Shown here one piece after another: positions 1 through 12,600 of a DNA stretch of 64,000 nucleotides (the first letter of the stretch is position 1; each line of letters begins with the position of its first letter). Source of the stretch: Antedon bifida (taxonomy: Eukaryota > Echinodermata > Crinoidea > Comatulida > Antedonidae); NCBI GenBank assembly GCA_963402885.1, contig OY727095.1, positions 31,625,001-31,689,000 of the forward strand, read 5' to 3'. The position numbers were made by a program, and so were the translations under genes. The notes below the pieces were generated by a model. It had not been told where the DNA came from. It made no database searches and worked only from the letters and a program-made list of their open reading frames with translations.

Positions 1-594
1 AACTTTGATTAAAATAATTGTTGGAATTAAATCAAAGTGGCTGTCTCTAGTGAATACGAGAAGATAATAGAGTCAAGTGGTCAATGGTAGAGAGATGATT
101 TAAAGTATACTGTAGACAGAGGTCATGATGTTTGTAAATAATTCATAATGGTAAATGAATAAGTAAATAATTCATGGGGACACCACCAAACTAAGTGCCT
201 CCTTAATATGAGTGTCCCTTCGCAGGAAAGCGTCTACTTTTTAGCAATGTCCCAAAGGAGGGATTCAGCTGTATATTTTTGTAAAATGTTTATTTGTATT
301 ATTATATTTCTTCTTGTTTGTTGTTTTATGTACTGTTTAGGCGTTCTGAATTATTGTAAACTTTTCCTTAGTATTTTATACCAGTCAAATAAAATGAAAA
401 ATAATAATTCTGGAATAAGATATACTAATTAGATATCTATATCCTGCCTTCTAAAGCTCTATCTACACTATCTATTAGATATAGCCAAATATGGTAGTGT
501 TATGACATCATCATGCCGATATATGGGCATATCACATTTTTTTGTCACATAAAGTTTGATAGTGTAGACGAGGCTTAAATAATCAGATACTTAC
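1..594. other. Intron 5 (partial) of the uncharacterised secreted protein gene
   Basis: I see no further exon here. The only structured element is the MITE copy at 453-577; the rest is AT-rich sequence with random short open frames. Confidence 0.5.
453..577. mobile_element. MITE family M1, copy 1
   Basis: Left end AAAGCTCTATCTACACTATC, right end GATAGTGTAGACGAGGCTTA. Central CATATGGGCATATCACA-type motifs. Confidence 0.85.
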
Positions 595-674
595 GATACA
601 TTCAGGACACGTGTGCACAAGAAGTAGGAAGCCAAATTTAGCAGGAATCAACCCTGAATGAGAATCTTGTAAAA
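595..674 (-). CDS. Exon 5 of the uncharacterised secreted protein gene
   Basis: An 80-nt exon with a TTTCAG acceptor and a GTAAGTATC donor, encoding VLQDSHSGLIPAKFG through HTCPEC. It accepts phase 1 from exon 4 and ends in phase 0. A MITE copy (453-577) sits about 17 bp beyond its donor. Further exons must lie left of the window. Confidence 0.65.
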
Positions 675-3600
675 CTGAAAGATACAAACGTTGTAAGTTC
701 AAATATTTTCATATAAAAACACACAAACAACTTTAAAGATGTCTATGAATTCTGTTTTGTTGAAGGGTAAATTCAAATCAATTTCTTTATTCGTCTCATC
801 AAAACAATCACATAACAAAAAGGAGTAAAACAAGTTTAAAGAAGATGAAAAGAACCTCCAAGAAACCCCAACTAGTTACATAGGATAATAAATAAATTTT
901 AAAAAGCAGGAATAGACCATCATTTTAAAATGTTAATACAAAGTAAGCCAACCTACATACATACTACACAGAAAAGCAATTACACAAACACCTTAATTAT
1001 ATCTGCTGTTTCCTAAAGCCTAACATCTATCAAATTCAGTTTCACATGTCGTGAAAATAAATGTCGAAAATATATCAAGGTTAGAAGTATACGTAACAAG
1101 CTTTTTAAAAAATTATTTCGTGGAAATTATTCTTTATAGTGTTTTTGTATCTATTCGATAAAACAAATGAAAAAGGTAAATATCAAAGTTAGAAGCATAC
1201 ATGTTATTAAATAATTATAAATTTTTATATCTGTTTTTATTGTATCTATAAAAAAAACACACAAAAATTGAAATTTAAACTCATTCATAAATGTTTCGAG
1301 TTATAACCCAATTTAAAATTCAACGTTTCAAATAAAGTATAATTAAATTTCAATTGCACAAAAATGAATCTTACATGTCTATCTAAATGAAATACAGTAC
1401 TAGAAAAATAACAAGATAAAATAACAATCAGATGAACGTCGCCAGACGCAACAGACATTCTGTTTTTTTAACTGTATTATTTTGCTGATTTATAGCGCAC
1501 ATACATCACGCATACTTCTAAACGTCTAAAAAACGATTTGGATAATAAAATGACATTTTTAAAGAAGGGTTAAAACAGCAACGCGACTAGATATAAATGA
1601 CAAAATATCATTCTCGTCTCGGCAATTACAATCAATCAATTAAAATCAGGAAATGATAACAATAACATGAATGAAGCTAATCAATATGTATCCAGAGGCA
1701 ATTCTTCTAATTGTAAGCTTTACATGACAAAGTTTTGATATGTTGCAAAATTGAATGGTTATTTTCATGCTTAGTTCCCACTTGAGACGCAAAGCAAGGA
1801 CGTAAACTGAACCTACTGTAACCCTGTAAATAATCTGTTCTACTCAACAAAAATGGTGCAGACAATTTTCTTGAATTATTTCATTTTTCCCCTTAAGCTT
1901 GGTTCAGACTAGAGACGCAACGCAAGGACGTAAGTGATGAAACGCAAGTGATTTGACCAATTACAGGTGATGGATTATTCTAATTGTCGCTCGTCATTAC
2001 TTGCTTTGCGATTACGCCCTTGCATAGGGTCTCTAGTTGGAACCAAGCTTAAGGGGAAAAATGAAATAATGCAAAAAGGGATCCATAGGGTACGGCTGCC
2101 AACACAATTTGCCGCACCATTTTAGGGTTAAATTAGGTTCAGTTTATTTGGTTGGGTTGATTATTATAGGGTTAAGGTTACTGTAGGTTTATCTAGGGGT
2201 TAGGTAGGTATTTGGTATTTAAATTCACACAAGCTTTAAAGTCGATGAAATGATGTACTATCATTCCTACAAAATATGATTATAGTACACTCAATTTTTT
2301 TGTATTAAACATTATACTATCCAAATTTTAATATTAACATTATAAAGATATTTAAACATGACCTAGATGTAACCTTAACACCATACATAGCTTAGAGTAT
2401 ATCTATTTTTTCCTGAGGGAGTAACAAAGTAATTTATTCTCACATCAGTGACAAGATTCTTAAATGTTTTTCTCACTTTTTATGCTATTTTAATTTATTT
2501 TTATTGAACTAGTGACTTTGTGAGCAGAAAAATCTTGACCCAGAATGATGTTGAATGTCTTGCTTATATTAAATGACGATTTATTTCGTACCGACAAATT
2601 TAATTTAAAAGATGCTTTAGTGTAATATAATCCAATCTACAAACTGTATTTTTTTGTATTGATGACTGTAATGTGCATTATCAAATGCAAAATTGGTTTT
2701 CAATTATCGTTAGTAATTAAATTAAAGGTAGTACAACAATAAAGGACAACTTGACCGAGTACCATATTTTAACAACGTATTAGGGATGTACATATGATTT
2801 CAGAACCATCGCGAGATTAAGGATATCGCCGCACGCGCTCGCCGTACAGTCGTCGTCGTAAATTGCTGTGACGTCACAGGTGCATCGCAAAATCTACTTA
2901 ATGTATCCAAATAAGCAAAAGAAACAATAACAAATATCAACATTTATATTTTTATGATTTATTTACAAAGTGTGTTTACTAGAAATGTTCGCGGTTTGCC
3001 AGACTTTGCCAGACAACTCATGACGTAAATTTTGCGATGCACCTGTGACGTCACAGCAATTTATGGCGACAAGCGCGTGCGACGATATCCTTAATTTCGA
3101 AATGGTTCTGAAAGCATATGTACATCCCTAATACGTTGTTAAAATATAGTCCTCGGTCGAGTTGTCCTTTACAACATATATTATGGAATGAAATGTAAAC
3201 AAGTACTTAGCAGCTATTTTAAATAAAAATACTAATTTTCATGTAAAATTGATGGTTCTTCTGATTTTACATAATCGTTTATTTGAAAGTGAATTTCGTA
3301 TCTTTGAAAAGTAGATCTTGCCGCATCACTTTGATGATTTCATGAGAATAAATGTGATGATTATGATGATGATTTAATGAGAATAAATGTGATAATTATG
3401 ACATGATGATTTAATGAGAATAAATGTGATGATTATGACATGATGATTTCATGAGAATAAATGTGATGATTATGATGATGATTTAATGAGAATAAATGTG
3501 ATAATTATGACATGATGATTTAATGAGAATAAATGTGATGATTATAACATGATGATTTCATGAGAATAAATGTGATGATTATTACATGATAATTTCATGA

Positions 3601-6600
3601 GAATGATGCTGATGATGCGTGTAAATGGTCGTATTAAACGACATTCGCCTAACCTACTAAAGTAATAATAAGACATCAAATTCACCATACTGATAAATCT
3701 ATGTAAACAGTCACAAATAAATGAAATAATGTGTAATTAAATGTTTTGACCAGTTTGCCGACAACATTATTAGTCAATGGGGACATGTGAATATGCCGCC
3801 TTGTAACAGATAAATAGTAATAATCAAATTGATGTATAACTTTCGACGTATAACATCATATGTTATTCTTAAGTATTCAACCAATTTATACCTAATTATA
3901 TCTCATAATAAATCATGATTTTGTAAGAATTCATGAATACTTATATAGAATAGCATATAATGTAAGGATATTTCATGAACATGCATAGCATTGGGTATTG
4001 GAGATCAGATGGTTAACATTATTACAAATAATGAATGTTTATATTCGTGGAATGGTACAAACAATGCCATGAGTTGAATGATGAGGAAAAGCCGAGTTGA
4101 AATACAACCTTTCATCATTCACCGAATGACATTATTTGCACCATTCCACAACTATAAACATTAATTATTATAATTTCAAGTACTATTTTAACAATCGTTA
4201 AATAGTACAACTATTGCATGCCGTGTGACCCACAATTTATTAATTGGTATATAGTTCCTGTTAATACCACTAAAAACAATGTGTAAGTTCAAGTTTAGGA
4301 AGAGCCATTGTACACATGTCCATCTGCATCACTCTACAGTAATTGAGCTGTATGATTTAGAAGTATGATTTATAACAATACTATTTATGGCAATCCCAAG
4401 GGACCAAAATGGAACAGTTTGCACCCCAGCACTCCTGTAACAATGAGGGGATGAATTGAACCAGAATACCTGGATAAACTCACTATTCCTCATGAAAGAT
4501 GCGATGTGCCTAGGAGTCATAATGGACTAGTTTGACCACAAGACATAATGGATGAGTAGGGCCCCAAGCCTGTGCCAATTCTATTAGATTACAATGCCCT
4601 GCTTTAATCACTTGGATACTCAACTTGTATTATAGGATAATAACATTGACTGACAATGTTAATTCATATAAAAAAATCTATATCGTCAAATATCATCCCA
4701 CAGTGACGGCATTGTCATTTTCTTTCACAATGTTTTCCTTTGATGTTGGATAATAAATATAAAAATATTATTTGTGCAAAATCCCAAAAGACCTGGCCTT
4801 TAGCATTAATTGCAAAAACTAGATCATCTGTATACTGATATATCCACGCAAATATCAAAGTACTCTCAGTTATAAAAATAATAATATTTAACAATGATGT
4901 AAAAATGGTTTATGGAAGGCTTACTAAAATATGGAAACCATATTTGTTAAAATCCATTTAAATGTCAAAATAATTTTTGAATTATTTACCCCTTTTTTGT
5001 GATTAACGAGTAACAATTCTATTTAATAAATTTAGAAATTCAGCTTTTCTGCAATGTAAACTAATCATTTTGTTCTTAATACTACAGTACCTCGCAGACT
5101 CAATAAGAATGGAACCTTATGGGTATAGAAGTATTAATTAAAGTAGTTAGGTCCCATAAATGAATGATAAATTAATTTTGTCATGTAATGAACAATACAA
5201 ATAAAAAACATTAGGTTTAAAAGCTAAGCACATTTTGCAATTCTTGGGTCCTATTCCAAAATCCAAAGAGCCTTTAGTGTGTATTACCAGGGAATAATTT
5301 CGCTAGTGTAGCATAGCAAAAAGCTATACAAAACAAGCTTATTGCTACACATTTCTAAAATTGTGTAGCAAAAAATACAATACAAAACTATGTTTCTCAA
5401 CTAAAAAATCAGTTTGATTAGAATAGCAATATTGCTAAACAAAATTTTAAAATGAAATTTTTCCCTGCTATAGTATAAAATGTAATTAATACTATATTAT
5501 CATAATTGTATCAGTTATGTACTAGAGCCATTATTATCATCTTAACAACATCCATTAATACGATCTTAAAATCATCCATAATTTGCGCTTGAGACTGAAC
5601 TCATTAAGATTACATTACTAAACATGATAAACAACACACCAGCATTCATCGTCAACGATATCATTATTACCCCTAATGGGAAATAAATTAGTTTGTCTAA
5701 TTGATCATCATTTCATGTCATCGTCTATTTGATATCTAAAAACCAACATCCTTTAAAAATATTATAAGAAGATTCTCATTGACTTCCTTATCATCTTCCT
5801 CCTCCTAGCATTCATGAATCATCATTATTTTGACTTCTATCATCTTTATCTTTTACATCATCCTTCATTTCATATTGATGCATGCATTGATGATAAAATT
5901 ACTTTGATTTCAGTAGATAAGAAAATATGTCAACGGAAAATCACTCTGTAGTTCAGTGAAACCAATCATGCATGCAGATGAGTCCAGGTAGTATATCAAT
6001 TTACAGTTAAAATATAATTATAGAGAATAAATAATCAAGACACACTCTATGGAAAATATAATCTGAAACGGCATACATGATTCTATTGTTACTTCATAAT
6101 ATAGCCTGTATAAATTTAATGATTTTTAGCTATTTTTATGTTGAATATTTCAAAATAAATTTAATTTTAAATTCATATTTTGTTTCATGACAAGTCAGTG
6201 ACAAGAGATAATTTAAATAGCCTCACACAAACAATTGAGACCAGACTTAAAATAGCCTCACAGACAAGAGATCAGACTTAAAATAGCCTCACAGAAAAGA
6301 GATCAGACTTAAAATAGCCTCACAGACAAGAGATCAGACATAAAAAAGCCTCACAGACAAGAGATCAGACTTAAAATAGCCTCACAGAAAAGAGATCAGA
6401 CATAATATAGCCTCACAGACAGAGATCAGGCATAAAATAGCCTCACAGACAGAGATCAGACTTAAAATAGCCCCGCAGACAGAGATCAGACTTAAAATAG
6501 CCTCACAGACAGAGATCAGACATAAAAAGGCCTCACACTCACACACAGACAGAGATCAGACATAAAATAGCCTCACAGACAGAGATCAGGCATAAAATAG

Positions 6601-9600
6601 CCTCACAGACAGAGATCAGACTTAAAATAGCCCCGCAGACAGAGATCAGACTTAAAATAGCCTCACAGACAGAGATCAGACATAAAAAAGCCTCACACTC
6701 ACACACAGACAGAGATCAGACATAAAATAGCCTCACAGACAAGAGATCAGACTTAAAATAGCCTCACAGACAGAGATCAGACATAAAAAAAGCCTCACAC
6801 TCACAGACAGAGATCAGATATAAAATAGCCTCACAGACAGAGATCAGACATAAAATAGCCTCACAATCACAGACAGAGATCAGACATAAAATAGTCTCAC
6901 AGACAAGAGATCAGACATAAAAAGCCTCACACACAACAGATCAGACTTAAAATAGCGTCTCAGACAAAGATCATATTTCAAATAGTCTCTACTGGTTACA
7001 TAAAACTCAATGACTGGTGATAAAAGATGAATTCACAGAATATCAATAATAAATATTGGTCAGTCAATATTATTTTTTCCCAAATAGTCTATAAACATTG
7101 CCCTCTATAATCCGAGTGACAAACTATGATGCTCTTCCTGTATTTTATTAGTCACCAAAGATTACTTAACGTACAATGCTTCTAGCCAACATTTGATAGG
7201 ACGTCACATGATGATGAATGCCAAGTACTAATGACAAGTGTATTTAAAAAAATACAAATATATTATTTATAATTATGAAGAGTTAGTGTTGATGAAGGGC
7301 TAGTGTTGCCGGAAAGCTCTGCTAATTCTTCTGGCTATTTTACTTAGCTTTTTGCTTATTTTGTATCTCCATTGAGGTCCAGCCACAATACCCACAGCAT
7401 TGTCATTTTTTTCAGTAATTTTCCTTTGGATTTATAATTATTAAATATAAACACAACAGGCATATTAATTCTAAACCGCCCAGTGAACTGAAATTTAATT
7501 AATTAATTTTAAATGATAAAGGAAATCTGTGAGAATGAGTCGCCCCAAACGAGATTCAAACCCGGAACCTTTTGCTTGATATGCAGATGTCCTAAACCAT
7601 ATAGATGCATTATTACTGACTCCGGTACAGTTACAAACTGTTTATATGGCGAGTATAAATAAATAAAAAAAATTTACTGGGTTAGTATGAATTCATGAAA
7701 ATAATGCATGGAAGTAGGGTTAATAACTCAAGATTGGGTTATACATTTTTAATAGACTCATGACATTATTGTGGAACACATACAGAGAGTTGTACATGAT
7801 AAAAATTATATTCAAGTAATAGTACAGAAAGACAAAAAAGAAATTGGATCAGTATAATCATATTTTATGACCTTACGGTCAGAAGACCAAATAAACAACC
7901 TGCTGGGCCCACTACCATAAAACCTCCCATAGGCTAAATTCCTATATTTTTTTTTATCAATACCACATCTTTTTTAAGTTAATTCATGGAAATTTATGTT
8001 GTATATACTATCATTTGATAAGGGTGCTCAACAGTACTATTTGGAGAGATAGAGCAAGTGCCGGTTTAAGCACCTTTACTTCTGCTGCCTCTCGCATATG
8101 GAATGACCTACCCGCCTCTATTAGATCATGTTCTTCTACTATCGCCTTTAAATCTGCCTTGAAAACTCATCTTTTTCTTTCAAATTGAGCTCTCTCATAC
8201 TCCGCCCCTTTGACCACTTACTGCTGGAATTGGCGCATTACAAATTCGTCTTGTTATTATTATCTAGGTAAGCTAGGCAAGAAATAGACTAGTGAACCAT
8301 AAATCGTTATAGTAGATTGTCAATGATGTAGGCCTATGCCAAGATGTTGATGTCCAAACATATCTAAGATCATTCAAAATTCTCATTGCATAATCTTTCT
8401 TAAATGCAATGACCAGATGATGTAAAAACAGCTGACCTTGCACGACCCAACTCCCTAATGTACGATTAATAATTGTACAATTATCATTGTAGATGAGACA
8501 CACACTAATAGACTAACTATTAATACCGTGAACCTCAAAATATAATTGGCATACAACACACAGTTAATATCAAAACATCTTAGTGCAAGCCTAAGGTAGA
8601 GATTTGTACAAATGAGAAAGCAAAGATGCACAAAGTTATAAAACGATGGATGAAGATGATAGATGGATTCTGCATTATAAAATATATTCTAACCATTCTC
8701 CATTTAACGTAAATGGATTCTTAGAAGACTATATTGATTGAAATGTATGCGACATGATTCGACGTTTGCACACATGGAAATAGAAATGATATTGCAGTCA
8801 ATAATGCACAGCACATAGACGCTTTCAATTCAAATAACTGATATATAAATTCTGTCTTATATTAGCTTTTACAACATATGTTTCATTTTATCTTTTAAAA
8901 GTATTATTGTGCAAGAATAATCCAACTCTGTTGACATAAATTTATCCTAGTTACTATTTTTGAACATCAAACAAAATACACGATATAGGATTCTTTTCAC
9001 GGACAGAAAACATCAATATCTCAGTACAAAATACAGTACAATACTCTTTGAAAATCTCAGACACTGTAGAATTTATTGCCGGTTATTATTTTGATTTATA
9101 TAGCAAAGTTATTATTAGAAGGTTAAAAGGTTTTAATATAAAATTTGAAAACAAATGTCAATTTTAAAATAAGTCATTAGGCATAGTAAAAATTGTTTTA
9201 CTTAGTGCAATATTTTTTGTATTTGGATGGTTTTTTTTTTAGGGGCAACGGACTCTTTGAGTTATAGTAATATTTTGCTTTAGTTGCCCCTGACCATTGT
9301 GCTTTGTTTCTGTTCAGTATTGGTCGAATAAATAAATGAAATGAAGTGAAATGAAAAAGATATATAGTGTGGTGGGGACAGGTCGGGAGGCAAGTACACA
9401 AATTTCTTGGGATTGTTACAGTAGTTATTTCTAACTATAAAGCTATCATTTATCTTAGCAGCATTTATTTATTTATAAATATTGATATATACAATATTAG
9501 TAGTAATGATATTTGAACTTTGTATGACCCACTCCTCAATTAGTCAAATCCAAGTTGGTTAAAATCTATACACTGACGTAAATAGATTTTTCTTATATGG

Positions 9601-12600
9601 AAAAATCTTCACTTGGGAGAACCTTAATACAAATAGTGCGAGGGTTTGTGAATAATACTTCCCACATTTTCACGTCAAAATTATAAAGTAAAAACAAAAT
9701 GGAAACCTAGAACTACTATACATTTTGCTTATAATATTTACTGTTATTGCATTGATTTATTTTTGAAAAACTTTTTATATAGTAAACCACCTTTTTTGCA
9801 TTCATTATTAACAGTATTAGACAAGCCTGTGGACAGGATTTTCACTGTGTTTCGTTTTCCACAAAATCATCAGGAGCTACTCTAGTGTGAAGATGGAAAA
9901 ATCATGATGAGTGAACCCAGAATCCTAAAATTAGAAGCCTGTTACTATGCTGCACTACCACTACTATTTGTTAATATATTTCACTTTTTTGATAAACAAT
10001 ATCAATTATCAATATCATTTATAAATCTACTGTATGATAGTTTCTTTTCTAACTTTGTTTTAAGATGTATTTATAACACAGAAGAAATCCCTCTGAACTG
10101 TAAAATGAAACTTTGATTACAAACAAATGGAACAGCACTTTAAAATGAAAGAAATTAATGTTATAATGAAAGATGCAATAGGTTTAAATGATATACGTTT
10201 TTTTAGGTTGATTAAAACAATGTTCTAAGCTGTATAATCCCATGAATTTATTTCTGAAGCTCATGAGAGAAACACTTAAAACTCCCATCCAATCCACCAT
10301 TGTATGGTTATAGCAGTCAAACTATACTGTAACATTCAGAGCCTAGACAGGAAACTAAGCTTTCCTGTCAGTGAAGAAAAAATAACTCTCGTGAGAGAAC
10401 GCTCTTCTAGCCGAATGCTGCGGTTCGGTGCTTTATATACACTGCCTCAATTCTGACTCAAAATCGATTAATTTAGATAATCATATTATCTGTCATAGAT
10501 TTGCACTAAAGCAAACATTAATCAGTAGCTTACATATAGGTCGATATGAATAAAATATTTCACCTTTAAAAAAAAATTATATCAATGATTGATTTGCTTC
10601 AGAGTCGGTGAGGTGGATAATTAGATGGCAAGTTATTATGCTATTAATTATATTTTTTCGTCTGTCATAGTTTTGCTTAAAGATTTAACAGTTAGCATAG
10701 CCTCCTGTTTAGGTAGTGTCGTCAGAAGGGGTTTTTCCTATTTTTATAAAACAATAACATGTGATTAAGATATTATATACCGGTGCCAATCATGATGAGA
10801 TGGGGTCAGACTATTGAAAAAATTAAAGAAAAGATTCTTGACCCACCAAACCATAAACAATTTATTTCTTTATTTTTGCATGCTTAAAATTATCCAATTT
10901 GATTGCATATTTTTTGGCAATGTATTTTTGTTTTTCGATACACATGATTTGACGACAGTTATTATTAAAGATTAGGAGGTCATCCTCCGGTTAGTAAGTT
11001 TAAAGGCAGCAAACAAATGGGACTTTAATTAAGAGAGAAAGAAAATGAAAAATTAATTGAAATTCTAGGAAGGAACCTAAAAAAATGATAAATGTTATTA
11101 ACACCCACAATGTTTGTCAAGAGTCTATTAATGTAAAAAAAATGCAGTTTACGATAATAATTTATAATACAAATGAAAGAAAAGCAGCCTAGAGAAACTA
11201 CCTATACTTTTTGACAAGGGTCTACTACTGTAAATAAATAGTTCCGATGTTCAATATTTTAATTGATTCCAAATTTCAAAATTCCAAGGAAGGCAACCTA
11301 GAGAAATTGATACATGAAATACTAATTTTTGTCAAGGGCCTACTAAATTGTAAGAAATGCATGTTCTGATGTTTACTAATACAGAAATACAAATTTGTAT
11401 TGATGTAAGTTGTAATGAATAGAAAACAGTTTTTGCAGTTCTGACAGGGCATCATAGGAGAACATGAACAATAAACAATATACAATTTGAACAATAAACA
11501 TTGTTTCAAAGTAGTAGTAGTAGTGAAAAATGAATCTGCTATAATAAGAATTTTAACTCTGGAGATCAAAGGGTTTAACTGCGTCACGACCAGTTCTACG
11601 CCCCTTAACAGAGACCGCGCCGCAGTACATAATACTGTTGGTATTTACCGCAGCCAGACATAAGATCAAAGGACTGATTAGATCAAGTTCTTATCTTGGC
11701 AAGCTCAGTGTCCTGTGTTGTTAGATTGCCTTGGTTTAACATAAACCTACCAGCTTACTATATAAACAAGTGATATTAATTATGGATCAATAAACTGTAG
11801 ATTTTGATAGAAAATAGAGAGGCAATGGAGTTCTAACAGGGACAAATAAATAAACTTATACCACTAGGATATTGGCAAAACTCAAAGCGAAGAAGTTTTG
11901 AAAAATACTATTACAAGATCAAACAATAACATTTATCAATCACATTCTAAACACCAGCATATATTTCATGATGGCTTCATGTGTAATGGCCTGGTTTACT
12001 AACGACATGCGGTTTACATTATAAAGTGAAGCTGATCTTAGAGTGTGCTTGATTTGTTATGCTACTTAGAGCTAATCACCCTGTAATGAACCATCCAAAG
12101 CATTTATTTGCTTTCAGAGACCTTAACATCATCACGACTGTCACTCGTAAACGATATCAACCGAAAAAAAATAACGGTGTCTCTAAATACTACAGTTGTA
12201 CTGAAACTGTACAGTAGCTTGGTGGTTACTGTATATGATTACATACCAATTTCATCAATGCCAAAGTCTTTTGTTCAATCCATAGAGTAAGTTTTGTTTG
12301 ATAGACAATACTGTAGGTTGTATTCTATGCTATTTTTTGGGTATTAAGTCATATTTGTCTGGGTGCTTATATAAAATTAATAACCATTTCTATTTATAAA
12401 CATCATTTGATCTTAATTATAAACACGTAATATTATCATTTTAGGCCATAAGGCAGTAAATTAATTACAAGTTTCCTATAAGATATGCTAATACATTAAA
12501 TGAGTGCATCATCATATGACCTTTGAATGAACAGAGAAAGTAACTGGATAGAAGACTAGGTTATTTTGGTCTGGATTTTATAAGTTATAATAAGAAAATA

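Noticed and set aside
4329-4520. Minus-strand open frame within intron 4
   Set aside because: Looks slightly coding (MTPRHIASFMRNSEF), but no acceptor/donor pair fits the required phase 1-1 join.
6210-6992. CRISPR-like array
   Set aside because: Whole units repeat without unique spacers, in a eukaryotic intron; it is a minisatellite.
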